7,919 bases of DNA, from contig CAMCEP010000124.1 in NCBI GenBank assembly GCA_945873675.1, positions 1 to 7,919 on the forward strand, in the 5' to 3' direction. The stretch is from Asaia bogorensis (GTDB taxonomy: Bacteria; Pseudomonadota; Alphaproteobacteria; Acetobacterales; Acetobacteraceae). This document shows positions 1 through 6,298 of the stretch, piece by piece. A program made the position numbers and the translations under genes. The notes under the pieces are model-generated. The model ran no database searches. It had not been told where the DNA came from and saw only the letters and a program-made list of their open reading frames with translations. Position 1 is the stretch's first letter. Each line of letters opens with the position of its first letter.

Positions 1-34
1 ACGCCGGCGATGGGGGAGCCGGGGTAGTTAGGGG

Positions 35-1141
35 CTATTCCAACACGCCTTCCGTCTTGCGCTTGATCAGATCGAAATCAATCTTCGCGCCCAGGCCCGG
101 CCCGGTTGGCGCATGCAGCATGCCGTTCTTGTCCGGGTGGAATTCCTCGGCCAGGCCATAGCGATGCGCGCCATCGGGCAGCAGCACTTCAAACCAAGTG
201 GTGTTTGGAATCGCTAGCGCTAAATGCAGATTGGCCAGATTATTCAGCGAATTGCCGCTGTGATGGATTTCGTAATTCATGCGAAAGGCTTCCGCCAAAT
301 GCGCGGTTTTCAGCATGGTCGTCAGCCCGCCCTTATTCGGGATATCGCCGCGCAAATAATCCGTTGCCTGCTGCGTCACCCAAATTGGGTAGGTATCCAG
401 CCCGCCCGCCGGGTATTCCGTCGCCATGATCGGGATATTCAGCTTCTGGCGTAGCTTCACGTAAGAAAGAATATCCTCATCTGCCAGCGGGTCTTCATAC
501 CATTTATAGCCCATTTCCTGGATCGCAAGGCCAACCTTCAAGGCGCCGTAATAATCATAGCTCCAGGTACTATCCAGCATGATGGGGTAATCATCACCCA
601 CTGCCTTACGCACCGCCTCACATACTTTGATATCGGTTTCCGGTACGGTCGGCGGGTGTATCTTGTAAGCGCACCAGCCATTTTCCTTATAGAACAGCGC
701 CTGTTCCACATAGGCCGCGGTATCGGGCAGAAGTTGCGAACTCGCATAGGTGCCGATGGATGTGCGCTGCGTGCCCATCAGCGCATGCACCGGCAGCCCC
801 GCGATCTTGCCCGCCAAATCCCAGAGCGCGACATCGGCCGCGCCGATGCAGCGATAGGATACATTGCGCGACAGCTTCAGCATCCGCCCATGCAGCCTTT
901 CGCGTTCCAGCGGATTGGCGCCCATCAGCAGCGGCTTGATCCAGCGCATCAATTGCGGCCCATCCATCGAAGCCGGATTGGACGCCGTGCCCAAAAACGC
1001 ATGGCCTTCATGCCCGGCATCGGTACGGATGCGGAGCAAACCTAGATTGCTCAAGGGCTGCGTGAAAGACCCGACATGGTAGCTGGTGCGCGGGATGTTA
1101 TCCCAGGTGAAAATGGTCAGCGAAACATGATCAATCTTCAT
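35..1141 (-). CDS. Mandelate racemase/muconate lactonizing enzyme family protein (enolase superfamily)
   Basis: A 368-residue cytoplasmic enzyme of the enolase superfamily. Members abstract a proton alpha to a carboxylate using a Mg2+ site, and most act as sugar-acid dehydratases, racemases or cycloisomerases. The N-terminal capping domain is about residues 1-125 and the barrel follows. Likely Mg2+ ligands are D190 (in LDST), E216 (in WYEDP) and E242 (in ATEYP). D266 (RGDIPNKGG) and H293/H294 (EIHHSGN) match the Asp-His dyad of mandelate racemase, and E318 (WFE) matches its later glutamate. The usual KxK motif reads A158-Y-K160, followed by H162, so one lysine is lost. Start: ATG with AGGGGAA (1148-1154) six bases upstream. 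It lies 57 bp downstream of gluQ on the same strand and could be co-transcribed, although the functions are unrelated. The family is secure; the substrate cannot be named. Confidence 0.9.
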   Translation of the reverse strand: MKIDHVSLTIFTWDNIPRTSYHVGSFTQPLSNLGLLRIRTDAGHEGHAFLGTASNPASMDGPQLMRWIKPLLMGANPLERERLHGRMLKLSRNVSYRCIGAADVALWDLAGKIAGLPVHALMGTQRTSIGTYASSQLLPDTAAYVEQALFYKENGWCAYKIHPPTVPETDIKVCEAVRKAVGDDYPIMLDSTWSYDYYGALKVGLAIQEMGYKWYEDPLADEDILSYVKLRQKLNIPIMATEYPAGGLDTYPIWVTQQATDYLRGDIPNKGGLTTMLKTAHLAEAFRMNYEIHHSGNSLNNLANLHLALAIPNTTWFEVLLPDGAHRYGLAEEFHPDKNGMLHAPTGPGLGAKIDFDLIKRKTEGVLE

Positions 1142-1198
1142 GAGCGTTTCCCCTTTGATTGAGTGGATGTTCCGCTGTTTCCCGCTGAAGGTCCAGCC

Positions 1199-2050
1199 TT
1201 AACCAGCCTCCACCATGGCCAAAACCTGCGCGGCTGAAAAACCCTTCTCCCGCAACGCCCGCAGGCTTTCCGCACCATCGCGTTTCGCAAGCCTTCGCCC
1301 TGTCGCATCACGCATCAGCGTATGATGCGCATAGCGCGGCGCGGGCCAGCCCATCAGCGCTTGGATCAGCCGATGCAAATCGGTGGCCGGCTTCAGATCA
1401 TCACCGCGCGTCACCAAAGTCACACCTTGCAGCGCATCATCATGCGTGACGCAGAGATGATAGGATGCCGGCACATCCTTCCGCCCCAGGACCACATCGC
1501 CAAAGACCTCTGGCCGGCATGTGTGCCAGCCCTCATTTTCCTCATGCGCTTGCAAGGGTCCGGCCACGGCCTCACAAGCGCGCGCCACATTGAACCTCAG
1601 CGCATAAGGCTGCCCGGCGGCAATGCGGCCCGCGGCCTCAGCTTCTGGCAAAGCGCGGCAAAGCCCGGGATAAAGCGGCCCATCCGGGCCTTGCGGCGCG
1701 GCATCGGCGGCGGCCACTTCGCGCGCGATATCGGCGCGGGTGCAAAAGCAGGGATAGGTCATGCCCCGCGACGCCAACCCATCCAGTACCGCGCGATATT
1801 CAGCGAAATGCGCGGATTGTCGGCGCGGGGCTTCATCCCAATCCAGGCCCAACCAGCGCAAATCTTCCAATAGCGCGGCTTCATATTCCGGGCGGCAGCG
1901 CGTGGTATCTATATCCTCGATCCTGAGCAGAAACCGCCCGCCCGTTGCGCGCGCGCGGCGCCAAGCGAAAAGCGCGGCGCGGGCATGGCCCAGATGCAGG
2001 AATCCTGTGGGGCTCGGCGCGAAGCGGGTGATTTCAGGCGTTGCATCCAT
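1199..2050 (-). CDS. gluQ: Glutamyl-Q tRNA(Asp) synthetase (GluQ-RS)
   Basis: A truncated paralogue of glutamyl-tRNA synthetase. In the known family the enzyme activates glutamate without tRNA and attaches it to the queuosine base at position 34 of tRNA(Asp). The 283-residue product has the class I signature HLGH (19-22) in the APSPTGFLHLGH block. The zinc-site pattern typical of GluQ-RS is present: C101-x-C103, Y127 and C131. RLAKRD (253-258) is the KMSKS equivalent. The anticodon-binding C-terminal half of GluRS is absent, which separates it from gltX. An in-frame ATG further upstream (2080) and beyond would add a non-conserved tail and overlap the divergent esterase leader. The ATG at 2050, with GGCGGAA just upstream, begins right at the conserved TRFAPSPTG block and is preferred. 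It is divergent from the esterase gene, with 53 bp between starts. Confidence 0.95.
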   Translation of the reverse strand: MDATPEITRFAPSPTGFLHLGHARAALFAWRRARATGGRFLLRIEDIDTTRCRPEYEAALLEDLRWLGLDWDEAPRRQSAHFAEYRAVLDGLASRGMTYPCFCTRADIAREVAAADAAPQGPDGPLYPGLCRALPEAEAAGRIAAGQPYALRFNVARACEAVAGPLQAHEENEGWHTCRPEVFGDVVLGRKDVPASYHLCVTHDDALQGVTLVTRGDDLKPATDLHRLIQALMGWPAPRYAHHTLMRDATGRRLAKRDGAESLRALREKGFSAAQVLAMVEAG

Positions 2051-2103
2051 GGCTTCCGCCGGGTAGCGGGCGAAGCGCATCGCAAGCAAGGGGAGATTCC
2101 AAC

Positions 2104-2772
2104 ATGGCAGCATTGGAAGGTCCGCAATACGGCCCCGCTTCAGGCGGCAAGCCCGATTCTCTGGTCCTGCTGCTGCATGGCGTGGGTGCGGATGGCTTTG
2201 ACCTGATTGATCTGGCCCCGGTCTGGGCGGAAGCCCTGCCCCGCACCCTGTTCATCGCGCCCCATGCGCCCTTCCCCTTCCAGGGCGCCCCCTTCGGCCG
2301 GCAATGGTTCGATATTATGGACCGCACGCCGGCGCGGATGGAGGCTGGGCTCCGCCAAGCCGCCGGCATCCTTGGCGACTTCACCCAGGCGAAACTTGCG
2401 GAACTTGGCCTTGGCGGAGACCGCTTGGCGCTTATGGGCTTCAGCCAAGGGGCCATGGTCGCACTTTTCGCGGGTTTGCGCGGCGCGGTGCCGGCCCCCG
2501 CCTGTATCCTGGCCTATTCCGGCGCGCTTTTGGGCGCGGAAAGCTTCGCCGCCGAAGTTACCGCCCGCCCGCCCGTGCTGCTGGTGCATGGCGAAGCGGA
2601 TGAGGTTGTGCCCGCCATGGCCAGCCGCCAGGCCGCGCGGGCGTTGCAGGCCGAAGCCGTGCCCCATGAATTGCTGCTGCGGCCTGATTTGGGCCATGGG
2701 CTGGATGATGCTGGGCTCGCCGCCGGTACCGCACTTCTGGCGCAGAGCCTTGGGACTATGACAGGTGGGTGA
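2104..2772 (+). CDS. Phospholipase/carboxylesterase-family alpha/beta hydrolase
   Basis: A 222-residue, probably cytoplasmic serine hydrolase of the phospholipase/carboxylesterase (YpfH/EstB-like) family, which cleaves short acyl or thioester substrates. The oxyanion-hole strand LLLHGVGADG is at 22-31. The nucleophile elbow GFSQG gives S114. D166 (HGEADEVVP) and H198 (DLGHGLD) complete the triad. The length fits the family at about 200-230 residues, and there is no signal peptide or membrane segment. The reading frame stays open to 2041, but ATG 2104 has an excellent Shine-Dalgarno AAGGGGAG (2088-2095) eight bases away, and homology begins just after it. It is divergent from gluQ. The 53-bp gap shows no convincing -35/-10 pair for either gene, so its promoter may lie inside the start of gluQ. 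The true substrate is unknown. Confidence 0.92.
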   Translation: MAALEGPQYGPASGGKPDSLVLLLHGVGADGFDLIDLAPVWAEALPRTLFIAPHAPFPFQGAPFGRQWFDIMDRTPARMEAGLRQAAGILGDFTQAKLAELGLGGDRLALMGFSQGAMVALFAGLRGAVPAPACILAYSGALLGAESFAAEVTARPPVLLVHGEADEVVPAMASRQAARALQAEAVPHELLLRPDLGHGLDDAGLAAGTALLAQSLGTMTGG

Positions 2773-2819
2773 AACCTGCCCCGGATGGCTTGCGGCGCAG
2801 CCCGGCGCATGTCATGAGT

Positions 2820-2848
2820 TTCGCATTACGCGGCGGCGCCACTATATC
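2820..2848 (+). promoter_or_regulatory. Candidate sigma-70 promoter for the HNH gene
   Basis: TTCGCA (2820-2825) and TATATC (2843-2848) are 17 bases apart and each match four of six or better of the housekeeping consensus, in an otherwise GC-rich gap. Transcription would begin near 2855 and leave a leader of about 55 bases before the TTG start. The call is from sequence match only; no start site is known. Confidence 0.35.
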
Positions 2849-2884
2849 TGGGGCCCTTCCGCCGGGCAGAGCCCCTGAATGATG

Positions 2885-2916
2885 TGGCGCCTCGCTGGAA
2901 GGAGCGAGGCTTGCCA
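2885..2916 (+). promoter_or_regulatory. Hairpin over the HNH ribosome-binding site and start codon
   Basis: GCCTCGCT (2889-2896) and AGCGAGGC (2903-2910) are perfect inverted repeats around the loop GGAAGG. TGGC (2885-2888) and GCCA (2913-2916) extend the stem to 12 pairs across a two-base TT bulge. The Shine-Dalgarno AAGGAG (2899-2904) lies in the loop and the first bases of the 3' arm. The likely TTG start (2911) sits at the bulge. The structure could therefore limit translation of the HNH gene. It carries no T-tract, so it is not an intrinsic terminator. Only the base pairing is seen; regulation is inferred. Confidence 0.5.
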
Positions 2917-3486
2917 GACGGCGGTCACTTCGCGGGGGCGCATGCCTATCCCGCGCTGGTTCTGAATGCGGATTTCCGTCCGCTTTCCTATTTTCCGCTG
3001 TCCATTTGGTCCTGGCAGGACGCGATCAAGGCTGTCTTTCTGGACCGTGTTTCCGTGCTCAATGAATATGATGTGGAAGTGCATTCCCCATCACTGGCGC
3101 TGCGCCTGCCGAGTGTGATTGCGCTGAAGGAATTCATCCCCGCCGCACGCCGCCCTGCCTTCACGCGCTTCAACGTGTTTTTGCGCGATCACTTCGCCTG
3201 CCAATATTGCGGGGGCGGCTATCCCACGCCGGATTTGACCTTTGACCATGTGATCCCCCGTTCGCGCGGCGGGCGCACTTCCTGGGATAATGTGGTTACC
3301 GCCTGCGGGCCATGCAATTTGCGGAAAGGCAGTCGCCTGCCGCGCGAATGCCAGATGATCCCGCGCCAGGCGCCACGCCAGCCGACAAGCTGGGAATTGC
3401 AGGAAAATGGCCGGTCCTTCCCGCCGAATTATTTGCATGAAAGCTGGCGGGATTATTTGTACTGGGACAGCGAATTGGAAAATTGA
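2911..3486 (+). CDS. Standalone HNH endonuclease family protein
   Basis: A small putative nuclease of about 191 residues with a single C-terminal HNH domain of the zinc-bound type. Residues counted from the TTG start: C97-x2-C100 (CQYC) and C132-x2-C135 (CGPC) form the likely zinc site, D112-H113 (FDHVIPRSRGG) carry the catalytic histidine, N127 follows, and NLRKG (136-140) closes the motif. The N-terminal half (YPALVLNADFRPL, then SIWSWQDAIKAVFLDRV) is the conserved leader seen in a widespread bacterial HNH family whose role is not settled. Start choice: TTG 2911 has AAGGAG at 2899-2904, six bases away. GTG 2884 in the same frame would add nine residues but has no ribosome-binding site. No methyltransferase, restriction or toxin-antitoxin partner adjoins it. 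Its TGA stop is formed at the edge of the downstream repeat. Family is firm; function is open. Confidence 0.88.
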   Translation: MPDGGHFAGAHAYPALVLNADFRPLSYFPLSIWSWQDAIKAVFLDRVSVLNEYDVEVHSPSLALRLPSVIALKEFIPAARRPAFTRFNVFLRDHFACQYCGGGYPTPDLTFDHVIPRSRGGRTSWDNVVTACGPCNLRKGSRLPRECQMIPRQAPRQPTSWELQENGRSFPPNYLHESWRDYLYWDSELEN

Positions 3487-3589
3487 GCATTTTCAAGCCA
3501 AGTGGAATCACTTGGCGGCTCGGGAAATGCGATCAGGCAAAGGTTTTAGAGCGTCTCCCTTGAACGAAGGTGAACGGGAAATGCTCTAA
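3485..3589. repeat. Palindromic intergenic repeat element with terminal inverted repeats
   Basis: This 105-bp segment fills the gap between two convergent genes. Its ends are inverted copies: GAGCATTT at 3485-3492 and its complement at 3579-3586. The left half folds as a nested hairpin: GCCAAGTG (3497-3504), loop GAAT, CACTTGGC (3509-3516), enclosed by GCATTTTC (3487-3494) pairing with GGAAATGC (3523-3530) with one G-T pair. The right half is a second hairpin with TTAGAGC (3546-3552) and GCTCTAA (3583-3589) as outer stem and TCCC (3556-3559) against GGGA (3576-3579) inside. The left end supplies the TGA of the HNH gene and the right end the TAG of rlmN. It has no coding capacity and is too short for a transposase gene. 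It looks like a MITE- or REP-like alphaproteobacterial intergenic repeat, and it may also act as a bidirectional terminator. Other copies cannot be checked here. Confidence 0.7.
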
Positions 3590-4758
3590 GTTTCGCCCTT
3601 CCGCTTTCTCTCGCTGTCGGTCTTCAACTGCCCGCAAGCAGCCAGAATATCGCGCCCGCGCGGGCGGCGAATGGGGCTGGCATAGCCTGCATCATTCAGA
3701 ATATCGGCAAAGCGATGAATGGCTTCCGATGTGCTGGTTTTGTACGGGCTGCCAGGCCAGGGGTTGAAGGGAATCAAATTCACCTTCGCGGGCATGCCGC
3801 TGATCAAGCGTACCAATTCCCGCGCCTCAGCCTCACTGTCATTCACGCCGCGCAGCATGACATATTCAAACGTGATGCGCCGCGCATTGGAAGCGCCGGG
3901 ATAGCGCCGGCAGGCGGCCAGTAGATCCGCGATTGGGTATTTGCGATTGAGCGGCACAATCTCATCACGCAATTCATCCGTGACCGCATGCAAGGAAACT
4001 GCCAAGCCTACGCCCAGCTCCACCCCACACCGATCCATCATCGGCACAACACCAGATGTGGAAAGCGTGATGCGCCGGCGCGAAAGCCCAATGCCTTCAT
4101 GATCCATCACAATCTTCAGCGCCTTGGCGACATTCTCATAATTATAGAGCGGCTCACCCATGCCCATGACGACGATATTGGAAAGATGGCGCGGCGTGCC
4201 GTCCTTGGGGCTCGGCCATTCACCATAAGAATCGCGCGCCGCGATGAATTGGCCGACGATTTCCGCCGCGCCCAGATTGCGCACCAAAGCCTGCGTGCCG
4301 GTGTGGCAAAAGCGGCAGGACAGCGTGCAGCCAACCTGGGTTGAGATGCAGACCGCGCCGCGATCCTCATCGGCTGAGGGGATATAGACGGTTTCCACCT
4401 GCTGCTGATCACGAAAACGAAACAGCCATTTGCGCGTGCCATCCGCGCTATCCTGTTGCGTGGCCACTTCCGGGCGGCCCACCACGAAGCGTTCCGCAAG
4501 CTTCATCTGCATGGGCTTGGCGATGGTATTCATACGGGCGAAATCGGTTTCACCCTGATGATAAAGCCAATGCCAAAGCTGCTTGGCGCGAAAGGGCTTT
4601 TCGCCCATGGCCAGCATTTCGGCGGTCAGTTCCTCACGCGACAGCCCAACCAATTCCCGCCGCCCATCAGGCAGGGTCGCGGGCGGCGGGGCAAAGGCCG
4701 CCGCCTTCGCCAGGATCCGCGCGCGTTCAGCTTCATTCAAATCCAGGCTGGCGTTCAT
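3586..4758 (-). CDS. rlmN: 23S rRNA (adenine-2503-C2)/tRNA (adenine-37-C2) methyltransferase RlmN
   Basis: A radical-SAM methyltransferase that methylates C2 of A2503 in 23S rRNA and, in characterised members, A37 of some tRNAs. It has 390 residues, close to the family's usual length. The 4Fe-4S cluster motif is C144-x3-C148-x2-C151 (CTLSCRFC). C137 (VCISTQVGC) and C375 (ILAACGQLK) are the positions of the two further conserved cysteines; the C-terminal one is the methyl carrier in the E. coli mechanism. The SAM-binding GMGEP motif (VVMGMGEPLYNY) is present. An ATG at 4773 is also in frame, but ATG 4758 overlaps the ialB-type stop as ATGA and is preferred for translational coupling. The C-terminus ends in a basic KRKGET tail and stops inside the intergenic repeat. 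It is probably co-transcribed with the upstream secreted protein gene. Confidence 0.96.
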   Translation of the reverse strand: MNASLDLNEAERARILAKAAAFAPPPATLPDGRRELVGLSREELTAEMLAMGEKPFRAKQLWHWLYHQGETDFARMNTIAKPMQMKLAERFVVGRPEVATQQDSADGTRKWLFRFRDQQQVETVYIPSADEDRGAVCISTQVGCTLSCRFCHTGTQALVRNLGAAEIVGQFIAARDSYGEWPSPKDGTPRHLSNIVVMGMGEPLYNYENVAKALKIVMDHEGIGLSRRRITLSTSGVVPMMDRCGVELGVGLAVSLHAVTDELRDEIVPLNRKYPIADLLAACRRYPGASNARRITFEYVMLRGVNDSEAEARELVRLISGMPAKVNLIPFNPWPGSPYKTSTSEAIHRFADILNDAGYASPIRRPRGRDILAACGQLKTDSERKRKGET

Positions 4759-5276
4759 CGCCGTACCGGGCATTCACGCGCAATCGCGTCATAGGCTGCG
4801 GAAAACCCAGCCAGGCTAATTTGGTCATTGGCATTGCCGCGCCCGCCCGCCCCGGGCCCACGCATCACGGCGCGGCTGCCACCGCGCATCGCCGCCACCA
4901 CCGCGGCGCCATCGCGCGCAAAGGCGGAATTACCGCCGGTATAGAAGGGCAGATTGGTTTGGCCGATTGCCATGGTCACTTCCGCATTACGCGGATAGGC
5001 ATAGCCCGCCGAAAGCGCCACCGCATCGCGCCCGGCGGGACGATGCGTCACGGTCAGCACCACGCCCTGGCGCGCCGGTTCGGTCTTGCTGGCGCGGGTG
5101 AAGGCGTAGCAAATCTTTTGGCCGTTTTCCTGGTGGGTCGCGGCAGTCCAGTCCCGGAAACTGCCAAGCTGGCGGGGGCCGGGCTGCTGGGCAGGCGCTG
5201 CCGGGCGTTGCTGCGCCAAAGCAGGCAGAGCAACCAGGGCCAAGCAAAGCGGCAAAAGGCGGATCAAGGCGGTCAT
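4755..5276 (-). CDS. Invasion-associated locus B (IalB) family secreted protein
   Basis: A 173-residue exported protein. The signal peptide has R6, a hydrophobic core LLPLCLALVALPALA and a probable signal peptidase I site after A21. A proline/glutamine-rich linker (22-36) follows. The mature domain begins with SFRDWTAAT and shows the IalB-family pattern: ENGQKICYAF, then VVLTVTHRP, then VAAMRGGSRAVMRG, and a closing LAGFSAAYDAI. C56 and C169 are the only mature cysteines and probably form a periplasmic disulfide. The family is named after a Bartonella invasion protein but is common in free-living alphaproteobacteria, where its role is unknown, so the name does not imply virulence. Start ATG has AGGGG at 5280-5284, a rather short three-base spacing. 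Its stop overlaps the rlmN start. It lies 69 bp downstream of the stress-protein gene with no obvious terminator between. Confidence 0.85.
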   Translation of the reverse strand: MTALIRLLPLCLALVALPALAQQRPAAPAQQPGPRQLGSFRDWTAATHQENGQKICYAFTRASKTEPARQGVVLTVTHRPAGRDAVALSAGYAYPRNAEVTMAIGQTNLPFYTGGNSAFARDGAAVVAAMRGGSRAVMRGPGAGGRGNANDQISLAGFSAAYDAIARECPVRR

Positions 5277-5345
5277 AAACCCCTAGATACGCAGCCAGGG
5301 AGGCATGGGCAACCACGGGCTGCCCTTTCCCGCCCTTTGGCGCAT

Positions 5346-6155
5346 TCAAGCGGCAAGCAGGATAGGCCGGATCAGCGCATCCGAAAGCACATCCGCCGTA
5401 GCGCTGCCAAGCACCATATTGCGCAGCGGTGAGTGCCGGACCGCACCCATCACCAGCATATCCGATTCCGTATCGGCTGCCGCCGCCATAAGTCGTTCCA
5501 GTACGCCACCACTGCCGCGCTGCAAGGCCATAAAGCGCGTCTTGGCACCGTGGCGGGCGAGCAGATGGCTAAGCTCGATCCCGGATTGGCCGGGGCGCAA
5601 TTCCTTGTCATCGGTGATGGTGGCGATGATGGTCTCAGCTGCACCGCGGATCAGCGGCAGCGCGCCATGGATGGCGCGGACCGAGGCTGGGCTTGCATCC
5701 CACGCCACCAGAATGCGCTGTGGCAAACCGGCCAAAGGCCGCGCCTGGGGCACAAGCAGAACCGGCCGGCCTGACTCAAAAATCGCTGCCTGCTGAAGAA
5801 TTTGCGCAGCAATTCCCGGCGCGCCGAGCCCTGTCAGCACCGCCAGATCACTGACACGCAGGTGATCAGCGAAGGCTTCCCCATTGCCATAGGCAAAGCT
5901 GGTGCGCTTCCTAGTCTGATGCGCCACACCGCGACGTTGTGCGGCTGCCGCGAATGTCCCGGCGGCGCGGTCTTCCAGCAAGCTTGTGGCATCATCCGCC
6001 GGCGTGGGCGCGGTAAGCGCGCTATCCATCGGGAAAATCATCGCCGTCACATGGGCTGAAAAGGCTTCTGCAAGCGCAAGTGGCGTTATGGTGACTGCTT
6101 CCACCTCGGTGGCTTTGGCAGGGTCAAGATGGGTCAGAATACTGGTGAAAGTCAT
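5346..6155 (-). CDS. Universal stress protein (tandem UspA-like domains)
   Basis: A 269-residue cytoplasmic protein. The C-terminal Usp domain (about 147-269) starts with RILVAWDASPASVRAI, where D153 is the usual nucleotide-site aspartate, and ends with the phosphate-binding segment MGAVRHSPLRNMVLGSATADVL (from 236). The N-terminal half (about 1-135: SILTHLDP at the start, DLAVLTGLG and PVLLVP at the end) looks like a second, degenerate Usp fold. In the ATP-type motif G-x2-G-x9-G-S the second glycine is arginine (G237-x2-R240-x9-G250-S251), so binding may be altered. The frame runs open to 6338, but the upstream 61 residues look non-coding. ATG 6155 has GGAGA (6163-6167) seven bases away. A consensus FNR/FixK box stands upstream, which suggests induction under low oxygen. 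Length fits two-domain Usp proteins. Confidence 0.87.
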   Translation of the reverse strand: MTFTSILTHLDPAKATEVEAVTITPLALAEAFSAHVTAMIFPMDSALTAPTPADDATSLLEDRAAGTFAAAAQRRGVAHQTRKRTSFAYGNGEAFADHLRVSDLAVLTGLGAPGIAAQILQQAAIFESGRPVLLVPQARPLAGLPQRILVAWDASPASVRAIHGALPLIRGAAETIIATITDDKELRPGQSGIELSHLLARHGAKTRFMALQRGSGGVLERLMAAAADTESDMLVMGAVRHSPLRNMVLGSATADVLSDALIRPILLAA

Positions 6156-6162
6156 TACGGTT

Positions 6163-6168
6163 TCTCCG
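6163..6168 (-). promoter_or_regulatory. Ribosome-binding site that sets the stress-protein start
   Basis: On the minus strand CGGAGA stands seven bases before ATG 6155. It supports this start over the in-frame ATG at 6338, which would include the FNR-type box, the leader hairpin and most of the intergenic region in the protein. Confidence 0.75.
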
Positions 6169-6184
6169 GCTGCCGCGCATCTTT

Positions 6185-6199
6185 CGGGTGACGCACCCG
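6185..6199 (-). promoter_or_regulatory. Small hairpin in the stress-protein leader
   Basis: CGGGTG (6185-6190) and CACCCG (6194-6199) form a perfect six-pair GC-rich stem with a three-base loop. It lies about 30 bases upstream of the start codon and would be in the 5' leader if transcription starts near the FNR-type box. There is no T-tract. A role in mRNA stability or translation is only a guess. Confidence 0.35.
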
Positions 6200-6284
6200 T
6201 GATGGTGTTTTGATTGGTGCTGGGGGCAAGCCATAGATCGCTGCCACCGCGACAAGTGGCTATCACCGCGCGTGCAGACCTGCG

Positions 6285-6298
6285 TTGATATGGGTCAA
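6285..6298 (-). promoter_or_regulatory. FNR/FixK/Anr-type binding site upstream of the stress protein
   Basis: On the minus strand the sequence is TTGACCCATATCAA. It matches the consensus of the CRP-FNR superfamily oxygen regulators, TTGAY-N4-RTCAA, at every specified position. Its centre is 136 bp upstream of the Usp start codon. If it acts as a class II site centred near -41.5, transcription would begin at about 6250. The nearest -10-like sequence is a weak GATAGC (6264-6259 on the minus strand), as is common in activator-dependent promoters. The site lies between a terminator and the Usp gene, so this gene is its natural target. Regulation of Usp genes by FNR-type proteins is known in other bacteria. 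Confidence 0.65.

Noticed and set aside
1..34. Inverted repeat CCGGC/GCCGG (4-8 and 18-22) as a terminator of the enolase-superfamily gene
   Set aside because: A five-pair stem with a nine-base loop and no T-tract, at the window edge, is too weak to call.
35..1141. Somewhat lower GC in the enolase-superfamily gene as a sign of horizontal transfer
   Set aside because: Hand counts of some lines give about 48-57% GC, but parts of rlmN, a core gene, are equally low. The contrast does not single this gene out.
1322..1873. A 183-codon plus-strand frame inside gluQ
   Set aside because: It lies wholly antisense to a gene with clear catalytic motifs, has no ribosome-binding site and no recognisable domain.
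2051..2103. Promoters for the divergent gluQ and esterase genes
   Set aside because: The 53-bp gap was read on both strands and no -35/-10 pair with acceptable spacing and match was found.
5307..5325. GGGCA/TGCCC inverted repeat between the stress-protein and ialB genes as a terminator
   Set aside because: Five pairs with a nine-base loop and no T-tract on the minus strand. Read-through is more likely.
4341..5432. A 363-codon open frame on the plus strand
   Set aside because: It runs antisense across rlmN, ialB and the end of the stress-protein gene. Its translation is low-complexity arginine/alanine/histidine-rich with no recognisable motif. Such shadow frames are usual opposite GC-rich genes.
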